A stretch of 64,000 nucleotides of DNA, from contig OU015566.1 of assembly GCA_907165135.1 (NCBI GenBank), positions 11,144,157 through 11,208,156 of the forward strand, given 5' to 3'. Positions 1-10,959 of the stretch are shown piece by piece (position 1 is the stretch's first letter; each line of letters opens with the position of its first letter). The DNA is from Oikopleura dioica (Eukaryota; Chordata; Appendicularia; Copelata; Oikopleuridae). Under the pieces are notes generated by a model. It did no database searches. It saw only the letters and a program-made list of their open reading frames with translations, and had not been told where the DNA came from. The position numbers and the translations under genes were made by a program.

Positions 1-3000
1 TATTTCGAGGATCGTTTCTTGAACCCATTCTGGAATCGTTTTGAGGAGCGTTCCAGCCGTCATTTCCAGAGTCATTACGAGGAGCGGTCCGAGGGTCATA
101 TTGGGAATTATTCCTTGGATCGCTTCTAGGATCGTTTCGTTGATCTACGCGAGAATCATTTCTGGGGGCGTTTCTTGGATCATTTCGAGGGTCACCCATT
201 GCTCCTCGTTGATCTCCTCTTTGGTCATTTTCCCTGTTTGGATAAGAGTTGTCTGATCGACCAAACTTCTGATTATCAATCGGGGGCCTGGAAGACTGAT
301 TAAAATTCGATGAAGGAGGTCCTTCTCGTGACGATTGCTGATAGCTGCCTGCACTGCGTCTAGGATCTCCCTGATTTCGGGACATGTTAGTTTGAGAAGA
401 GGGCTCATCCCGATATCCGCGATTGTTGCGATCATGGTCCAAACTTTTGCGAGCATATTCGCTGCGTGGCTCAGCACTTGATCGAGAATCAGACCTTCGA
501 TCATCACGACGAGGATCCCACGCTTGATCAGAACTCGCTTCACTTCGCCGTTTATAATTTGACTGAGAGTCGTTGGATCGATTTAATGAGAGGCGATCCA
601 TGCTTCGAGTTGCGGAGACGGGAGCTACTGACTTCATATTCTTGGCATACATATCCAGCGCTGCAATCGCCCGTTCTTGAACTTGAACTACGAATTTCAA
701 GCCTCGTGGAATGCGGACTCCTCTGAGACACGCGGGAGGTCCGTCAGCTCGTGGAGGTCCTCGATCAGTGGGCCTTCCTCCGCGACCATAATCATTACTT
801 TGGTCTCTGCGTCGATCATCCCTTCGTGGCGAAGAACGTCTACGGCGATCATCCCTGGGCGAACGAGAACGGCGTCGACGTCTTTCGCGACTTCGATCTC
901 GACTACGATCCCGACTTCGATCTCGTCGACGTGAACGATCTCGACTGCGCGATCGTGTTCGCGTTCGACGTCTACGAGCTGGAGACTTAGATCTAGAGCG
1001 TTTTCGGTCAACTGGAGGAGTAACTCGTTTAGTCAAATCAACGACTGGTTCTTTTGGTTTCAGGAATTCTTTGAACTCCTTGTTGTATTCCTCCACAAGC
1101 TTTGTCGCTTCTTCTTGCTCAAGTTCAAGAAACTTTACTTTATTGAAGACACCGTCATTTCCTTCAGGCGCGAAAAACTCTGCTTTCATTCTCTTCAGCT
1201 CAGCTTCTGGAAACTCAAGCTCTCCAGCTGCGACTTTCAATGCCATTCTTTCAACGCGTACCTCCTCTTTCGGGACAACAATCATAGCCTGACAGTAGTA
1301 ACCAGCTTTTTGAAAGGGAGCAAAGACAGTGCGTCGCTGAACCGGAAGGGTATTACAATCATCGACAATTACATCACGACCAGCGGCGATGGCTTTCTTC
1401 AGTATCACTTGAAGGGCTTCAATGGCTTTCTCCTTCTTGAATTTCGCGACATCTTCAGTACTGTGAGTGGTTCCGGGACCAGAGATTTTCATCTGTTCTG
1501 CAAGGTACTGTGTTCCAGTGATGACGGGGCGAGGTCGGCCCTAATTTTGTAATAAGACTTGATTTCAGTAAAAAAACACTGAGATCGACATTGATTTTTT
1601 GAACCTCACCTCTATGATTTCAGGCAGCATTTTTTCCATCCAAGTTGTTTTACCAGCACCAGGAAGACCGACGAAAGCAGTCAACAAATTAATAGTTGGA
1701 GAAGCAGTCTTGATTTCCTCGCATTCGATACCCTCCTCGTTGAAGAGACAGAAATTCTCCGGAATCGTGGAGAATGGCTTGTCGCACTGACCGAAGTTCA
1801 ATTCAAGAGAGCAGTTTTTTATGAAGACGTGGGGAACAAAGGTCAAATGTTCTTCCATGCGCATCGACTAGAGCTCATCGTTAGGACTCGATTTCGTAAA
1901 AGAATGACTTACCCAAGCAGATCCTTTGTCCTCTCCATTCACAGTAAATTTCATCGTAACAGTAGTCCCATTCTTGCTTATCCAGCATCCAACAACATCC
2001 CCAGCCTTGTAACCTTCACTAACGTAATCAGCTGATTGACCATTCTCGAGCTTCTTTCCAGAAGCACAAAAACCGAACGAGTTTTCATTTTCGCCAAGGG
2101 GAAGAAAGTAGCTTTTTGCGTCGGACTGCATTGGAATTGAAAAGAAAAAATGGTCAAAAGACGGGCTCAACCGGGATTTGAACCCGGGACCTCTCGCACC
2201 CAAAGCGAGAATCATACCCCTAGACCATTGAGCCGTGGGGAGGGCCCTCAAAAAGTCATTTATCAAAGAACTTTTTTTAATACAGAAGGGAACACGGTAG
2301 TACAACGGGCCACTAAATCGGGCCTCTGTAAAATTTTTCAAGACAACTAAAATCTTAATTCCATTCCTTGACAGTCCAACCGACTCGACAATGAAGAGCT
2401 TCTTCTCCAGAATCGACGATCTTTACTTCAAACCCTCCGTTTCCCACTTTCAACGAGTGGTCAGCTTTAGCACCTCCCCAAAGTTGTGATACAGCGCTAA
2501 AAATATACGTTCTCACATGGAAAATGCAAGTTTAGTCCTTGAAAGAGTGAATTTCATGCAATTGAGTATAAAATTGAAGTTCCTTCCATCCTATCGGTCA
2601 GAAATAGATCGCTTACTCAACATTTACTTTATTTTCGTCGATAACTCTGACGTTACTCAGCATTTATAGGCAGTACCAGCTTTTTGATGATTTCCGGGCC
2701 CGCAAAAAATTTTCTGAAATCATCCTAATAGTACAGCTTAAGAAAGCCCGGAAGCTTTACTTTTATTTGGGCACCATATCAATAGATCTGAATTAAGCCC
2801 TGAGGCAATTAATAAGACCGGAAGTTCCGAAATTGGCACTAGAAGTGTTTAATCGTTTTTATTAGCCTTTAGAAAGCTCAGACTGAAGCCTTCCGGACGC
2901 ACCTACTCAAGAGCCATTTCTAGTGAGCCCGGGCAACCAAAAAATCGATTTAACAGTTCTAGTGGTCGTTTCGGAATTTCTGGTCCCATTAATTGCCTTT

Positions 3001-4277
3001 TGCGAGTGACCCAGATCTCTTGATATGGTGCCCAAATGAAAGCAAGGCTTCTGGGATATCTAAAATTGTGTCATCAGACGGTCTGATGATCAGACCACTA
3101 AATTTTAGTGAGTAGCAAAGCTAGAAAATTAGGTAGATTTTTATCTAAAAAGCCTTAGTATTCCGATCTCATCTTTTAAAAGATTCAGGAAAACTTTCAG
3201 TCACATAATGCTTGTGATACTTTGATATTAGTCGAAGGCAGATGTCTACCTCTCAAGTAATTTGTGCAAGATAGTAAATGGATGGAAGCATTTATTAAAA
3301 GACCCTTCGTAAAGTTCATATTCCTCGTTGTGCTGCCGAAACTTGGACAATTTGCAAGGTTTTTCAAGGAAAACTGTGGACATTTTCCGAAATATTTGGA
3401 TTTTTCTCGGTGATAAACTGTGTCAACGACTTTCGCCCGTAAGTTACGGGCCGTAACCTTTGACCAACATTGTGTTCTTGTTCTCAGGAACACTTTCAGT
3501 CTCATTGATAATCTCCTGCAAACATCATTTAATGCCAAGATATTCCAAAGGGGATTGCAATACTTTCGACGAAGAGTCATCAAAGTTCATGCTGCGGAAG
3601 TACTACAATACTAGATCAAAGAAAAAGGCAGAACTTTAGGACTCAATTCCCCGACAAGATATTTCGTCAACAGAAGGTCAAAAAGAACAACGACTTGCTA
3701 CCAACAATTCAATGCGTGAATCGAACTCTGGCCTTCTGTGTTTTTTCCTTGTTCTTTTTCGGGCAATTTAAAGACTTTCATATCTTCCTTCCATTTTTAA
3801 CGGACCGATAGGATGTTCAGGATTATTATTGCTACATTGATCATCGATAGTTTCTAGCGATTCTGTTGTAAAAAAAGACAACTTCGATTATTCAGCCCCT
3901 TCACCAGCAAAAAAGCTTTCTTTGGTACAATGTAATCAAAAAACTTCACACTCGAATAGTTGAAAATTTTCACTCGGTAAATGATGATAATTGAATCTGT
4001 GATAAATGAATAAAACGATTAATAACCTCTCATTGACGGACTTGACTTCGTTTTGGCGTATCTCAAGGTTCAAATCGGCGGTCTTAGAAGAAACGCGAAC
4101 TTGGCGAACCTGCGCTGGTCTTGGCTCAACTTCCTCCTCCGTTATCTCCTCTTTTTTAGGAGACTCGGCCTCTTCATTCTCATTTGGAAGCTCTGACTGC
4201 AGTTCCAAATCATTCATTTCAGAATCAGTCGTGGGGATAGTCTCCTCTGTATTAGCTTCTCCGTCTTCTGCACTCAT
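1..4277 (-). CDS. HNRNPU-like: hnRNP U-like nuclear RNA-binding protein (3' end beyond window)
   Basis: Exons read 4277-4027, 2496-2373, 2125-1913, 1867-1610 and 1540-1 (open to the left edge), with matching phases. An acidic N-terminus is followed by a SPRY domain (LWGGAKADHS... LENGQ... FNFGQ-type ending VELNFGQ-like ELNFGQ), then the hnRNP U P-loop kinase-like domain with Walker A VGLPGAGKTTW and a second conserved block VIVDDCNTLPVQRR. The C-terminus is an RS/RD stretch followed by a long Arg/Asn/Asp/Pro tail with repeated N-D-P-R-N units. In the family this domain order marks hnRNP U and its UL1/UL2 relatives, nuclear RNA-binding scaffolds. I see no SAP domain at the N-terminus. Intron 1 is 1.53 kb, very long for this genome, and holds a hairpin element; intron 2 holds a tRNA-Pro. 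The assignment to one vertebrate paralogue is not possible. Confidence 0.85.
2163..2234 (-). tRNA. tRNA-Pro(TGG): tRNA-Pro (anticodon UGG)
   Basis: On the minus strand a 72-nt cloverleaf is complete. The acceptor stem is GGCTCAA/TTGAGCC with discriminator C, the A box is TGGTCTAGGGG, the anticodon stem-loop is CTCGC-TTTGGGT-GCGAG with anticodon TGG, and the T arm is CCGGG-TTCAAAT-CCCGG. It is nearly identical to metazoan tRNA-Pro. It lies inside a 247-bp intron (2126-2372) of the hnRNP U-like gene and in the same orientation, so RNA polymerase II also transcribes through it. Confidence 0.95.
2745..3055. repeat. Imperfect palindromic (MITE-like) element in hnRNP U intron 1
   Basis: The left half, starting near AAGCCCGGAAGC, and the right half, ending near GGCTTCTGGG, are reverse complements over roughly 140 bp each with scattered mismatches. 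One shared block is TTTGGGCACCATATCAA. The whole can fold into one long hairpin. Farther out, a 13-bp inverted pair CATCCTATCGGTC (2588-2600) and its complement (3803-3815) could be the ends of a larger 1.2-kb insertion. I see no transposase reading frame. No target-site duplication was confirmed. Confidence 0.6.
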
Positions 4278-5057
4278 TTTGACAAGTCAAAGAACAGTAA
4301 TAAGTTACAAAGCAAGAATCTCGCGAATCGGCTAGAATAAAAAGTTCCTCTCAATTATGAAAATCTGAAAATTTGATGATTCTTCAAGACGAAAACATAC
4401 GAATCTGGAAAAAGTAGCGAAAAAAAGCTGAATTCGAAGATAACTGGCCAATAGAAACACGATGTTTTCGATTAGAACACCCACGAAAATGCTACTCAAG
4501 ATAATTTTAAAGTGTTCGTCCTAGTAAATAGTTTTTATCTGAATTTTTTTAGTTTGTTATTTCTTTTTGCTTTGATTTTTTCAGTAAAATCTAATATAAA
4601 ATATTTTTTTCAAAATAATAATTTCTGAGTTTCAATAATTTCTCCTTCGTCCTTTCATCCTCTTTTCGTATCTCAAATGTTTCTTCTTACCTAATTCCTC
4701 TCAGAAAATAATCTTCCTTTATCACTTTTCTACTCGTAAAACTCGATAGAACTCGACTTTCGAGTCGACGACTGGCGGCGTGTGAGTTTTCTTTTTGGTC
4801 TCGCGCGCGTCCCGAGCGATGACGTAATCGTCTTTGACTAACCAATCAGCGCGCCGAGCTGGGTCCGGTTGCAGCGCCAGGAGACTCTGGCTGGGTGATT
4901 TATTTTTCCGTCGGGCGCTCGCCATTGGTCAATTTTGACGCAGTGAGATAGAGAAATCCGACACTGACGAAACTGGTTCGGAAGCATGCGCGCTGGAATC
5001 ACCTCCAACTTCGTTCAATCGCTTTGAGCTTCAGTCAAGTTTGACGATTATCTGGCC
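4278..5057. promoter_or_regulatory. Divergent intergenic promoter between hnRNP U-like and LMBRD2
   Basis: The two genes are head to head. A GC-richer block at about 4740-4990 carries a CRE-type TGACGTAA (4820-4827), a CCAAT box in ACCAATCAGC (4841-4850) and an inverted CCAAT in CCATTGGTC (4922-4930). These are classical positions for a shared housekeeping promoter. The stretch 4340-4700 is AT-rich with nothing recognisable. A 67-codon frame overlapping the block looks like chance. Confidence 0.45.
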
Positions 5058-7749
5058 ATGGCGGTCGCCACGCTGGCATTTGAGCTGGCTGGGGCGTTTC
5101 TACTCGCTGCTGGAATGCTTTGGAAATATGGCAATTTGAGGAAATCTACTCCAGGTGTTGTTTTAGGCAGGTTTTTTCAATCACAAAGAGCCCAAACTAT
5201 TCAAAAGGATCTTACCAATTTTTTCATTTTCTTGAAAAATCGTAAAAATGATTAAAAAAACCGATCAAAAGCTGTATTTATTGCTTGGTACTTCTCTCTA
5301 TGTATCGTTACTGTTCTTCCAAACGACGTTTCCGCAACCTTCTACCGCCAATGTCTATCAGACGCCGAGCCCACCACGACTACCGCGCCGGTGATCAACG
5401 CGACCGACTCTCCAGTCGATTTTCCCGAAATTCCAAACAGCCAAAATGGCCAAGTTCTCGACGAAGAGCGACCTTATTCAAGATATGGACCCTTAGATGA
5501 TTATGGAAAAGTTCGAAAGAAGCGAGAACTCGTCCCAATCCTCGAAGAATCCAGCGCAAGTACTTCAACCGTCGATCCTTCTTCGCAATGCATCAAGCCA
5601 GTTTCTTACGTAGATGGAACTGTGATCCCTCGACTGTACAAAGTGGTGTACTGGACGACGCAACTATTCACCTGGCTGCTGATCCCGTTTTTGTCTGCTT
5701 ACGTCCAGGCGGGTGAATTTTCCGTGCTCGCGAAAGCTCGAACCGCGCTGATCGACAATGCGATTTACTACGGAACATATGTGGTGATTATTCTCATCCT
5801 ATTGATTTACGCCCTGGCGGCGCATCTCTTCCAGGACCAGGGAGTATCAGCCCTCAAACAAATGGCCATTCAAGCGGCGAATACTTGGGGTCTCTTTCTC
5901 TTAGGTAACTTTGCATCGCTAAATTTCCTCCGATAATTTTAAAATAGTCCTTCTTCTCGGCTACGGACTCGTAGAACTGCCGCGCTCCTGTTGGTACCGT
6001 TCGAATATTCAGCATCAGCTCGAGTGGGAATACTTCAGCCTCGCAAAAGTCACAGAAGACAAGCATGAGGCGACAGAAGAGCTTGATCAAATCCTACTAG
6101 AGGTGAAAAAGGCATCGAAGGGAGTTCCATTTGGCCATATGCTCAGGGAGCACGTGAACACAATCCTAAAAAAGTGTCCTGGACATTTTCAAGAAGAAGT
6201 GGCAAGAGAGGAATCGCAAAACGGACCGGATGAAGATCTTATGCCCAGCGAACGGTAGGTCATTTTCTTCCGCCAAAATTATCAAACTAACCTCTCAGTA
6301 CTCTCATCCGTCTTCATAAAAAGCTCAACAAAGCGCTCCAGCGCGAAAACAGAACTCAAACACAATTCAAACTCTTTCTTCAACGAGCTTTGTACAGCGA
6401 AGATGTAATTAAAAATCGCCTCTCAGCGGATCGTACTTGGAAAAGTCACTACTCAATGTAAGAAAGCATCCAATTATCCATCAACTAACCTTTTCAACAA
6501 GAGATGAAAGCTCTTTATTGCCATCTTCTTTGAAATGGTGGTGGCGTTGCATCTTCCGCTCGCACGTGATGAAGCTCCTTTCGATCCTCTTCGGCCTCTT
6601 TTCGGCGATGGTCATTTGGTCGGAATGTACATTTTCGATGCAAAACCCGACTCTCAGTATTTTCGCCATTCTAGTGCGGCACTGGGCTTCAGTCAAAAAC
6701 TACTTCAACTTGGAGCTGTTTTGTTTCATCACGATTGCTTACTTGTGTCTTTGTGCGTACTGGACTCTTTTCCAGATCAAGGTTTGTCGATTTCAGCGAT
6801 TCTCGATAATTGAGAATGTTTATAGCTTTTTAATATTTATTACATCGCGCCAAATCACCAAACTGACGACTACTCGTTGCTCTTTATCGGCATGTTTCTT
6901 TGCCGGCTCACTCCTCCACTGTGTCTCAACTTTCTCTGTCTAATCCATATGGATTCCGGCGTCACCGATGGCGAGGAACTCGTTGACGTCGCCTACACCG
7001 ACCTGATGGGTCATCTTAGTTTAAGTAAGAGCTTCATGACTCGACCAATATCTAGCTGTTTCTAGTAAGCGATCGCTTCTTTATTTATTTCCCCATTCTG
7101 ATCGTCCTCCTCTGCACTGGAACGTACTTCAAACTCGGCACTCGCTGCCTCTCTTCTATCGGTTTCGCGCAGTTTCTCCAATCCGACGAGCTCACCACTG
7201 ATCTTATGGAAGAGGGAAAGGCATTTGTCAACCGAGGTAAGATCTTTTCCTCCTCTCCCGTTGGATTAATAAAATTTGAAGAGAAAAGACGGATCGAGCG
7301 CGAGACAAAAAAGGATGAGCGCAATTACACAGAGCGTGCATCTTCATCTACCGCTCATAACGAGTCCTTCTCCTCGGCGAACTGGGACCGGGTGAATGAG
7401 GAACGCGTTTCACTTTTGAAAGGTATAAAGTTCGGTCATACCCATTTACTCCATTTATCTCTGGTGCATGTGGTGAAATTCAATGGGGAAATATTATCAG
7501 CTTATTTTTGCTTTGAAAATAAGCTTTGTGGGGCTTACATTTACTACCATTATTATCATCCTTGATTTTTTTAACTCGGTGGAAAATCAGTGTTGAATTT
7601 TCCAATCTTTCGCTGTAGCTAACACTAAATGTGAAACGCTTCTCAAGAATTATAAATTAGATAACGACTCCGGCGACGAACACTGGGACTCTGGGGCGAA
7701 AGGGTCCTCTTCCAGCAGACCTAATCGTTCTTTATTTGACGATGTTTAA
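5058..7749 (+). CDS. LMBRD2: LMBR1 domain-containing protein 2 (multipass membrane protein)
   Basis: Nine exons (5058-5154, 5272-5904, 5948-6254, 6299-6457, 6502-6781, 6826-7024, 7066-7236, 7282-7422, 7619-7749) give 705 codons, close to the vertebrate length. Diagnostic stretches are LFTWLLIPFLSAYVQAGEFS, IDNAIYYGTYVV, NTWGLFLL, VIWSECTF, MFLCRLTPPLCLNFL and the C-terminal LFDDV. The family has nine or so membrane segments in the LIMR/LMBR1 fold, with a cytosolic coiled-coil loop between the two halves, visible here around the LHKKLNKALQRENRTQ region. LMBRD2 is linked to GPCR signalling in animals; nothing here adds to that. All splice sites are GT-AG and five of the eight introns are 41-45 bp. 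Confidence 0.93.
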
Positions 7750-8051
7750 AACACCTAATTACACCATTTCCAAGTTTTTTTTTAAACCAAATATCTTCAA
7801 CTTTAACTCCTCACCATTTATTTCTGTCAACCCGTTATTTCTTCAGGCTATTTTCCAGTAACAATTCTTTAAAAAATTCTTTCTATCAACATTCTAACTT
7901 ATTGGAAAATATTGCCCATTTATAAAAGACAATTTTTTGGTCAAGCGCAATCCATTTCAAAGTTTTATCTCCTGTATGGTACAGTAAAATTCATTTAATT
8001 CAGTATTTAATCACTAAAAAGAGGCAAGTTTATTGATTTCTTCACGCTAGA
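7750..8051 (+). other. Intergenic, LMBRD2 3' UTR and RWDD1 5' region
   Basis: AT-rich sequence of about 300 bases with no coding signal. Its end, TTCACGCTAG immediately before the RWDD1 ATG, looks like a trans-splice acceptor. Confidence 0.4.
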
Positions 8052-8860
8052 ATGGTTTCGGAAGAGCAGGAGGAGGAATACGAAGCTCTAGAATCCATTT
8101 ATCCCGAAATCGAGCGCCATGACGGCGACCTACTTTCATTTAGCATCAAGTTAGAATCTGAAACAGAGGAGAATCAACTACAGTAAGTTTACTTTCTTCC
8201 ATCACAGTTCTATTATGCTCAGATAAGGGTTGAACTCCGCCTCCAGTTACCAGAAGAGTACCCCAACGCTGTGCTAGAATGCGATGTTCTTGACTTTGAA
8301 AACATCGATCCAGAAGATTGCGTTGGCATCGAAAAGTTTATCCGCGAAACTTGCCAGGAAGAACTTGGCGAGCAGATTTGTTTTACTGTCATCAGGTACA
8401 GATTCTTTTTCGAAAGCGATTCTTACAAAAAATTCTAGCGGTGTTCAGGACTATCTCAATGACCTCGTTGATACCATGGAAAAACGGAAAAAGGAAGAAG
8501 AAGAAAGGAAAAAGCGGGAGGAAGAGGAAGCTGCTCGAAAGAAATTCGAGGGTACCAGAGTTACAGTCGAATCTTTCTTGAAATGGAAGGAAAAGTTTGA
8601 CGCTGAACTCGAATCGCTCAAATCAGCCGAACAGAAAAAGCGGGAGGCAGAATTAAAAGGGCGAATGACCGGTGAGCGAGGAAGGTTCTCTGCCCAGCAG
8701 TAACGGTTCTGTAGGTAAACAACTCTTCCTTTCAAAGAAAGCAGGAGGCGATGAAGACGTCAAGCTCGCTATCGCCAACCAAGTCGAAGTCGACGAGTCC
8801 CTTTTCGAGGACTTGGGCGATCTCGATCTTGATGAAGAGCTCGACATCCCAGACGAGTAA
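8052..8860 (+). CDS. RWDD1: RWD domain-containing protein 1
   Basis: Four exons (8052-8182, 8228-8395, 8439-8671, 8715-8860) encode 225 residues, near the usual 240. The N-terminal RWD domain starts with EYEALESIYPE, the family's hallmark. A charged coiled coil follows (MEKRKKEEEERKKREEEE), then FLKWKEKFDAELESL, TGKQLF and VEVDESLFEDL, all conserved in RWDD1 (DFRP2). In other animals the protein binds and stabilises the GTPase DRG2. An AG acceptor sits one base before the ATG and TRMT112 follows after 106 bp, so it appears to open an operon. Confidence 0.93.
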
Positions 8861-8966
8861 ACCTCCAAGCAACCTGCCTGTATCTATCTGTTCTAGCACA
8901 ATACCAGTTCAAAGAAACTCTTCAGAAAAATAAGAATTTTCACCCTGGTTCGTTTAGAAAGAAACG

Positions 8967-10254
8967 ATGAAGCTCTTGACTCACAACATGATGCAAAGCC
9001 ACGTTAAGGGAATTACCCGACGATTTCCTCTTCTCATCAAACCCGAGAATGTCCGAGTTGTGGAGCAGGTAAAATGCCAACGACTGACGGCGTCCTTATC
9101 GTTATTCTAGGAATTCAACCCGGATTTTATCCGACGAATGCTTGGACGAATTGAGTACGAGGCTCTTCGTAAGTTTCTCCTCCCCTCGCACTAGGTTCAA
9201 CAAATCGAAATCCGATGCCCGGAAAACCCGATATCGGATCGGATATTTATCGGGTTTTGTCGGGTTTTTTTTCACCCTACAAAACCCGATCCTGAAAATT
9301 TCAAAACCCGACGTAGGATCGGGTTTTTGTCGGATTTTGTCGGAATTTCGTCGGGTTTTTCTTGCCTTTTCAGCCAATCACAGTCGGTCTGAAAAGCCTC
9401 CCTTGCCCTTTTTTACTCAAAATGCACTCGAAATAGATGAGAACTGCCTCCGAAACCGGTAAAAGGTAGAGAACGAGCTCTAGAGGACATTCACATCAAT
9501 CTTACCAAAGATAATCTTCTGGCAAGAGAATGAAATTCGGCGATGTCCCTGGCAATCGGCGATCCATTTCGAGGACAGAATTTCAGAGACCGCCTGAGCT
9601 TGAAGGCTTTAGTAGAACAGTCTTTTAGGTTGACTCCCACTATTTTCAAGCCCATGGCATATTTGACCGTATTAGACCAGGCGTTTTTATTGTATAAGGA
9701 GATGTACAATGGGAAAATGTACAAAAATCTAAATATTATTAGAAATGATACTCGAAAATTGTCGTTGACCAAAGAAAAACCGCCCAAGACAAGTTTTTGA
9801 CCTTCTTTTGACTTGATTTTTTAAATTTTTGCTCGTTGGAAACCCGACAAAAATCCGACAAAAACCCGATAAAAACCCGATTTCGGACCCGACAAAAACC
9901 CGATGAAATCCAACAAAACCCGATCCAACAAAACCCGATCTCCTAAAAAACCCGATAAAACCCGATCTTGGTTTCGGGCGATTTTGTTGAACCTAGCCCT
10001 CGCATTTCTCTTTAAGAACTCTTGTAATACACATTTTACTAGAGCAGGCAATGGCCTGGCTTGGCCACGACGGTAAGCTTCCCAAAGACTGCCCAAGTGA
10101 AGATGAAAACAACGAAGACATCCTGAAGGCGATCCATCACGCTCTGATTGAAGTTGAATTGGTTGAAGGCAAACTTGTTTGTCCCGAATCCGGCCGAGAG
10201 TTTCCGGTAAAGAATGGCATCCCAAACATGCTCTTGAATGAAGATGAAGTTTGA
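8967..10254 (+). CDS. TRMT112: Multifunctional methyltransferase subunit TRM112
   Basis: Exons 8967-9068, 9111-9168 and 10043-10254 give 123 residues. The start MKLLTHNMMQSHVKG, the block EFNPDFIRRML, and the C-terminal LVCPESGREFPVKNGIPNML match the family. TRM112 is the obligatory activator of several methyltransferases acting on tRNA, rRNA (BUD23) and eRF1. Of the zinc-ribbon positions, the C-terminal CPESGR motif is visible. The second intron is 874 bp because it contains a hAT-like element with its target duplication; removing it would leave about 60 bp, normal here. TTTAG precedes the start by nine bases. Confidence 0.93.
9191..9996. mobile_element. Non-autonomous hAT-like element inside TRMT112 intron 2
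   Basis: The 806-bp element has inverted ends CTAGGTTCAACAAA / TTTGTTGAACCTAG (mirror positions differ slightly beyond 12 bp) and is flanked by an exact 8-bp direct repeat CCCTCGCA (9183-9190 and 9997-10004). An 8-bp target-site duplication is characteristic of the hAT superfamily. Both subterminal regions are packed with copies of the motif AAACCCGAT and its complement. The longest internal frame is 85 codons (9543-9800) and resembles nothing I know, so it is probably a deletion derivative that depends on a transposase elsewhere. Confidence 0.8.
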
Positions 10255-10355
10255 TTTTGCTCCTGAATTGCCCTGTATGTGAAAAAATGCTTATGAGAAG
10301 GATAAATTGCCCGGACTGAATTCTTCGAGGAGGTTGACAACATTTACCTTTCAGA

Positions 10356-10924
10356 ATGAAAAATGTACGAAAAGATTCAACAAGTAGCTCCTCCGACACA
10401 AGTTCAGATAGCGACGATGAAATGAGAGCTAAACTCCTTGCCGCCTGCGTAACCTCCGAGATGATCAAAGAGAGCAATAAAAAGATGTCCAAAATCAAGA
10501 CCCAAATCATCAAGGTAAATCATCGGCAACTTTCTAGCGCGTCCAATCTCCACTTAGGTCGGTCCATATGAAGACATCGAGCTCAGTCCACAGCAGTACA
10601 AGCGATTGGCAGAACTTCTCCAACAGTTGAGCGAGAATACCTTCGAGTTCCGAGAGCCCAAGAAGAAAACCAACAAAAGGCTGGCAGATCAAGAAAGGCT
10701 TTTCGATGAGTGCCCCAGCCTACGGATGAGTAAGTTATTGACTCACATGTGAACGCGGTTCCTGAACATTACTTTCAGTTTCTTCCGGAGCTCTGATAAA
10801 TTTGAATGAAGAGCCTTCAAGAAAAAAGAAGCGAAAGAAAATAACGAAGGAGGAAGAGGATGAAAAACTCGCAGCCATTGCAAGCATGGCCGTTACTTTT
10901 GACCAGATTAAAACGATGGTTTAA
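10356..10924 (+). CDS. Small charged nuclear-type protein, possibly CUSTOS (C12orf43)
   Basis: Exons 10356-10514, 10558-10729 and 10779-10924 give 158 residues. The N-terminus is Ser/Asp-rich (STSSSSDTSSDSDDE) followed by MRAKLLAACVTSEMI, and the C-terminus has a Lys/Arg cluster RKKKRKKITKEEEDEK that could act as a nuclear localisation signal. The acidic-serine start, the Ala/Cys-rich helix and the basic tail recall CUSTOS, but similarity is weak and I would not rely on the name. The ATG is two bases after TTTCAG and lies 101 bp after the TRMT112 stop. eIF4A starts 35 bp downstream, so it sits inside the operon. Confidence 0.55.
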
Positions 10925-10959
10925 TTGAGGAAACTAACTTTCTGACTTTTCAGATAAGA

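Noticed and set aside
3197-3583. 128-codon minus-strand frame in hnRNP U intron 1
   Set aside because: Composition is not protein-like, no motif, and it lies within a repeat-bearing intron.
4722-4925. 67-codon frame in the divergent promoter
   Set aside because: Overlaps CRE and CCAAT boxes; open only because of GC-rich sequence.
9543-9800. 85-codon frame inside the hAT-like element as a host gene
   Set aside because: Lies wholly within the inserted element and shows no transposase or host domain.
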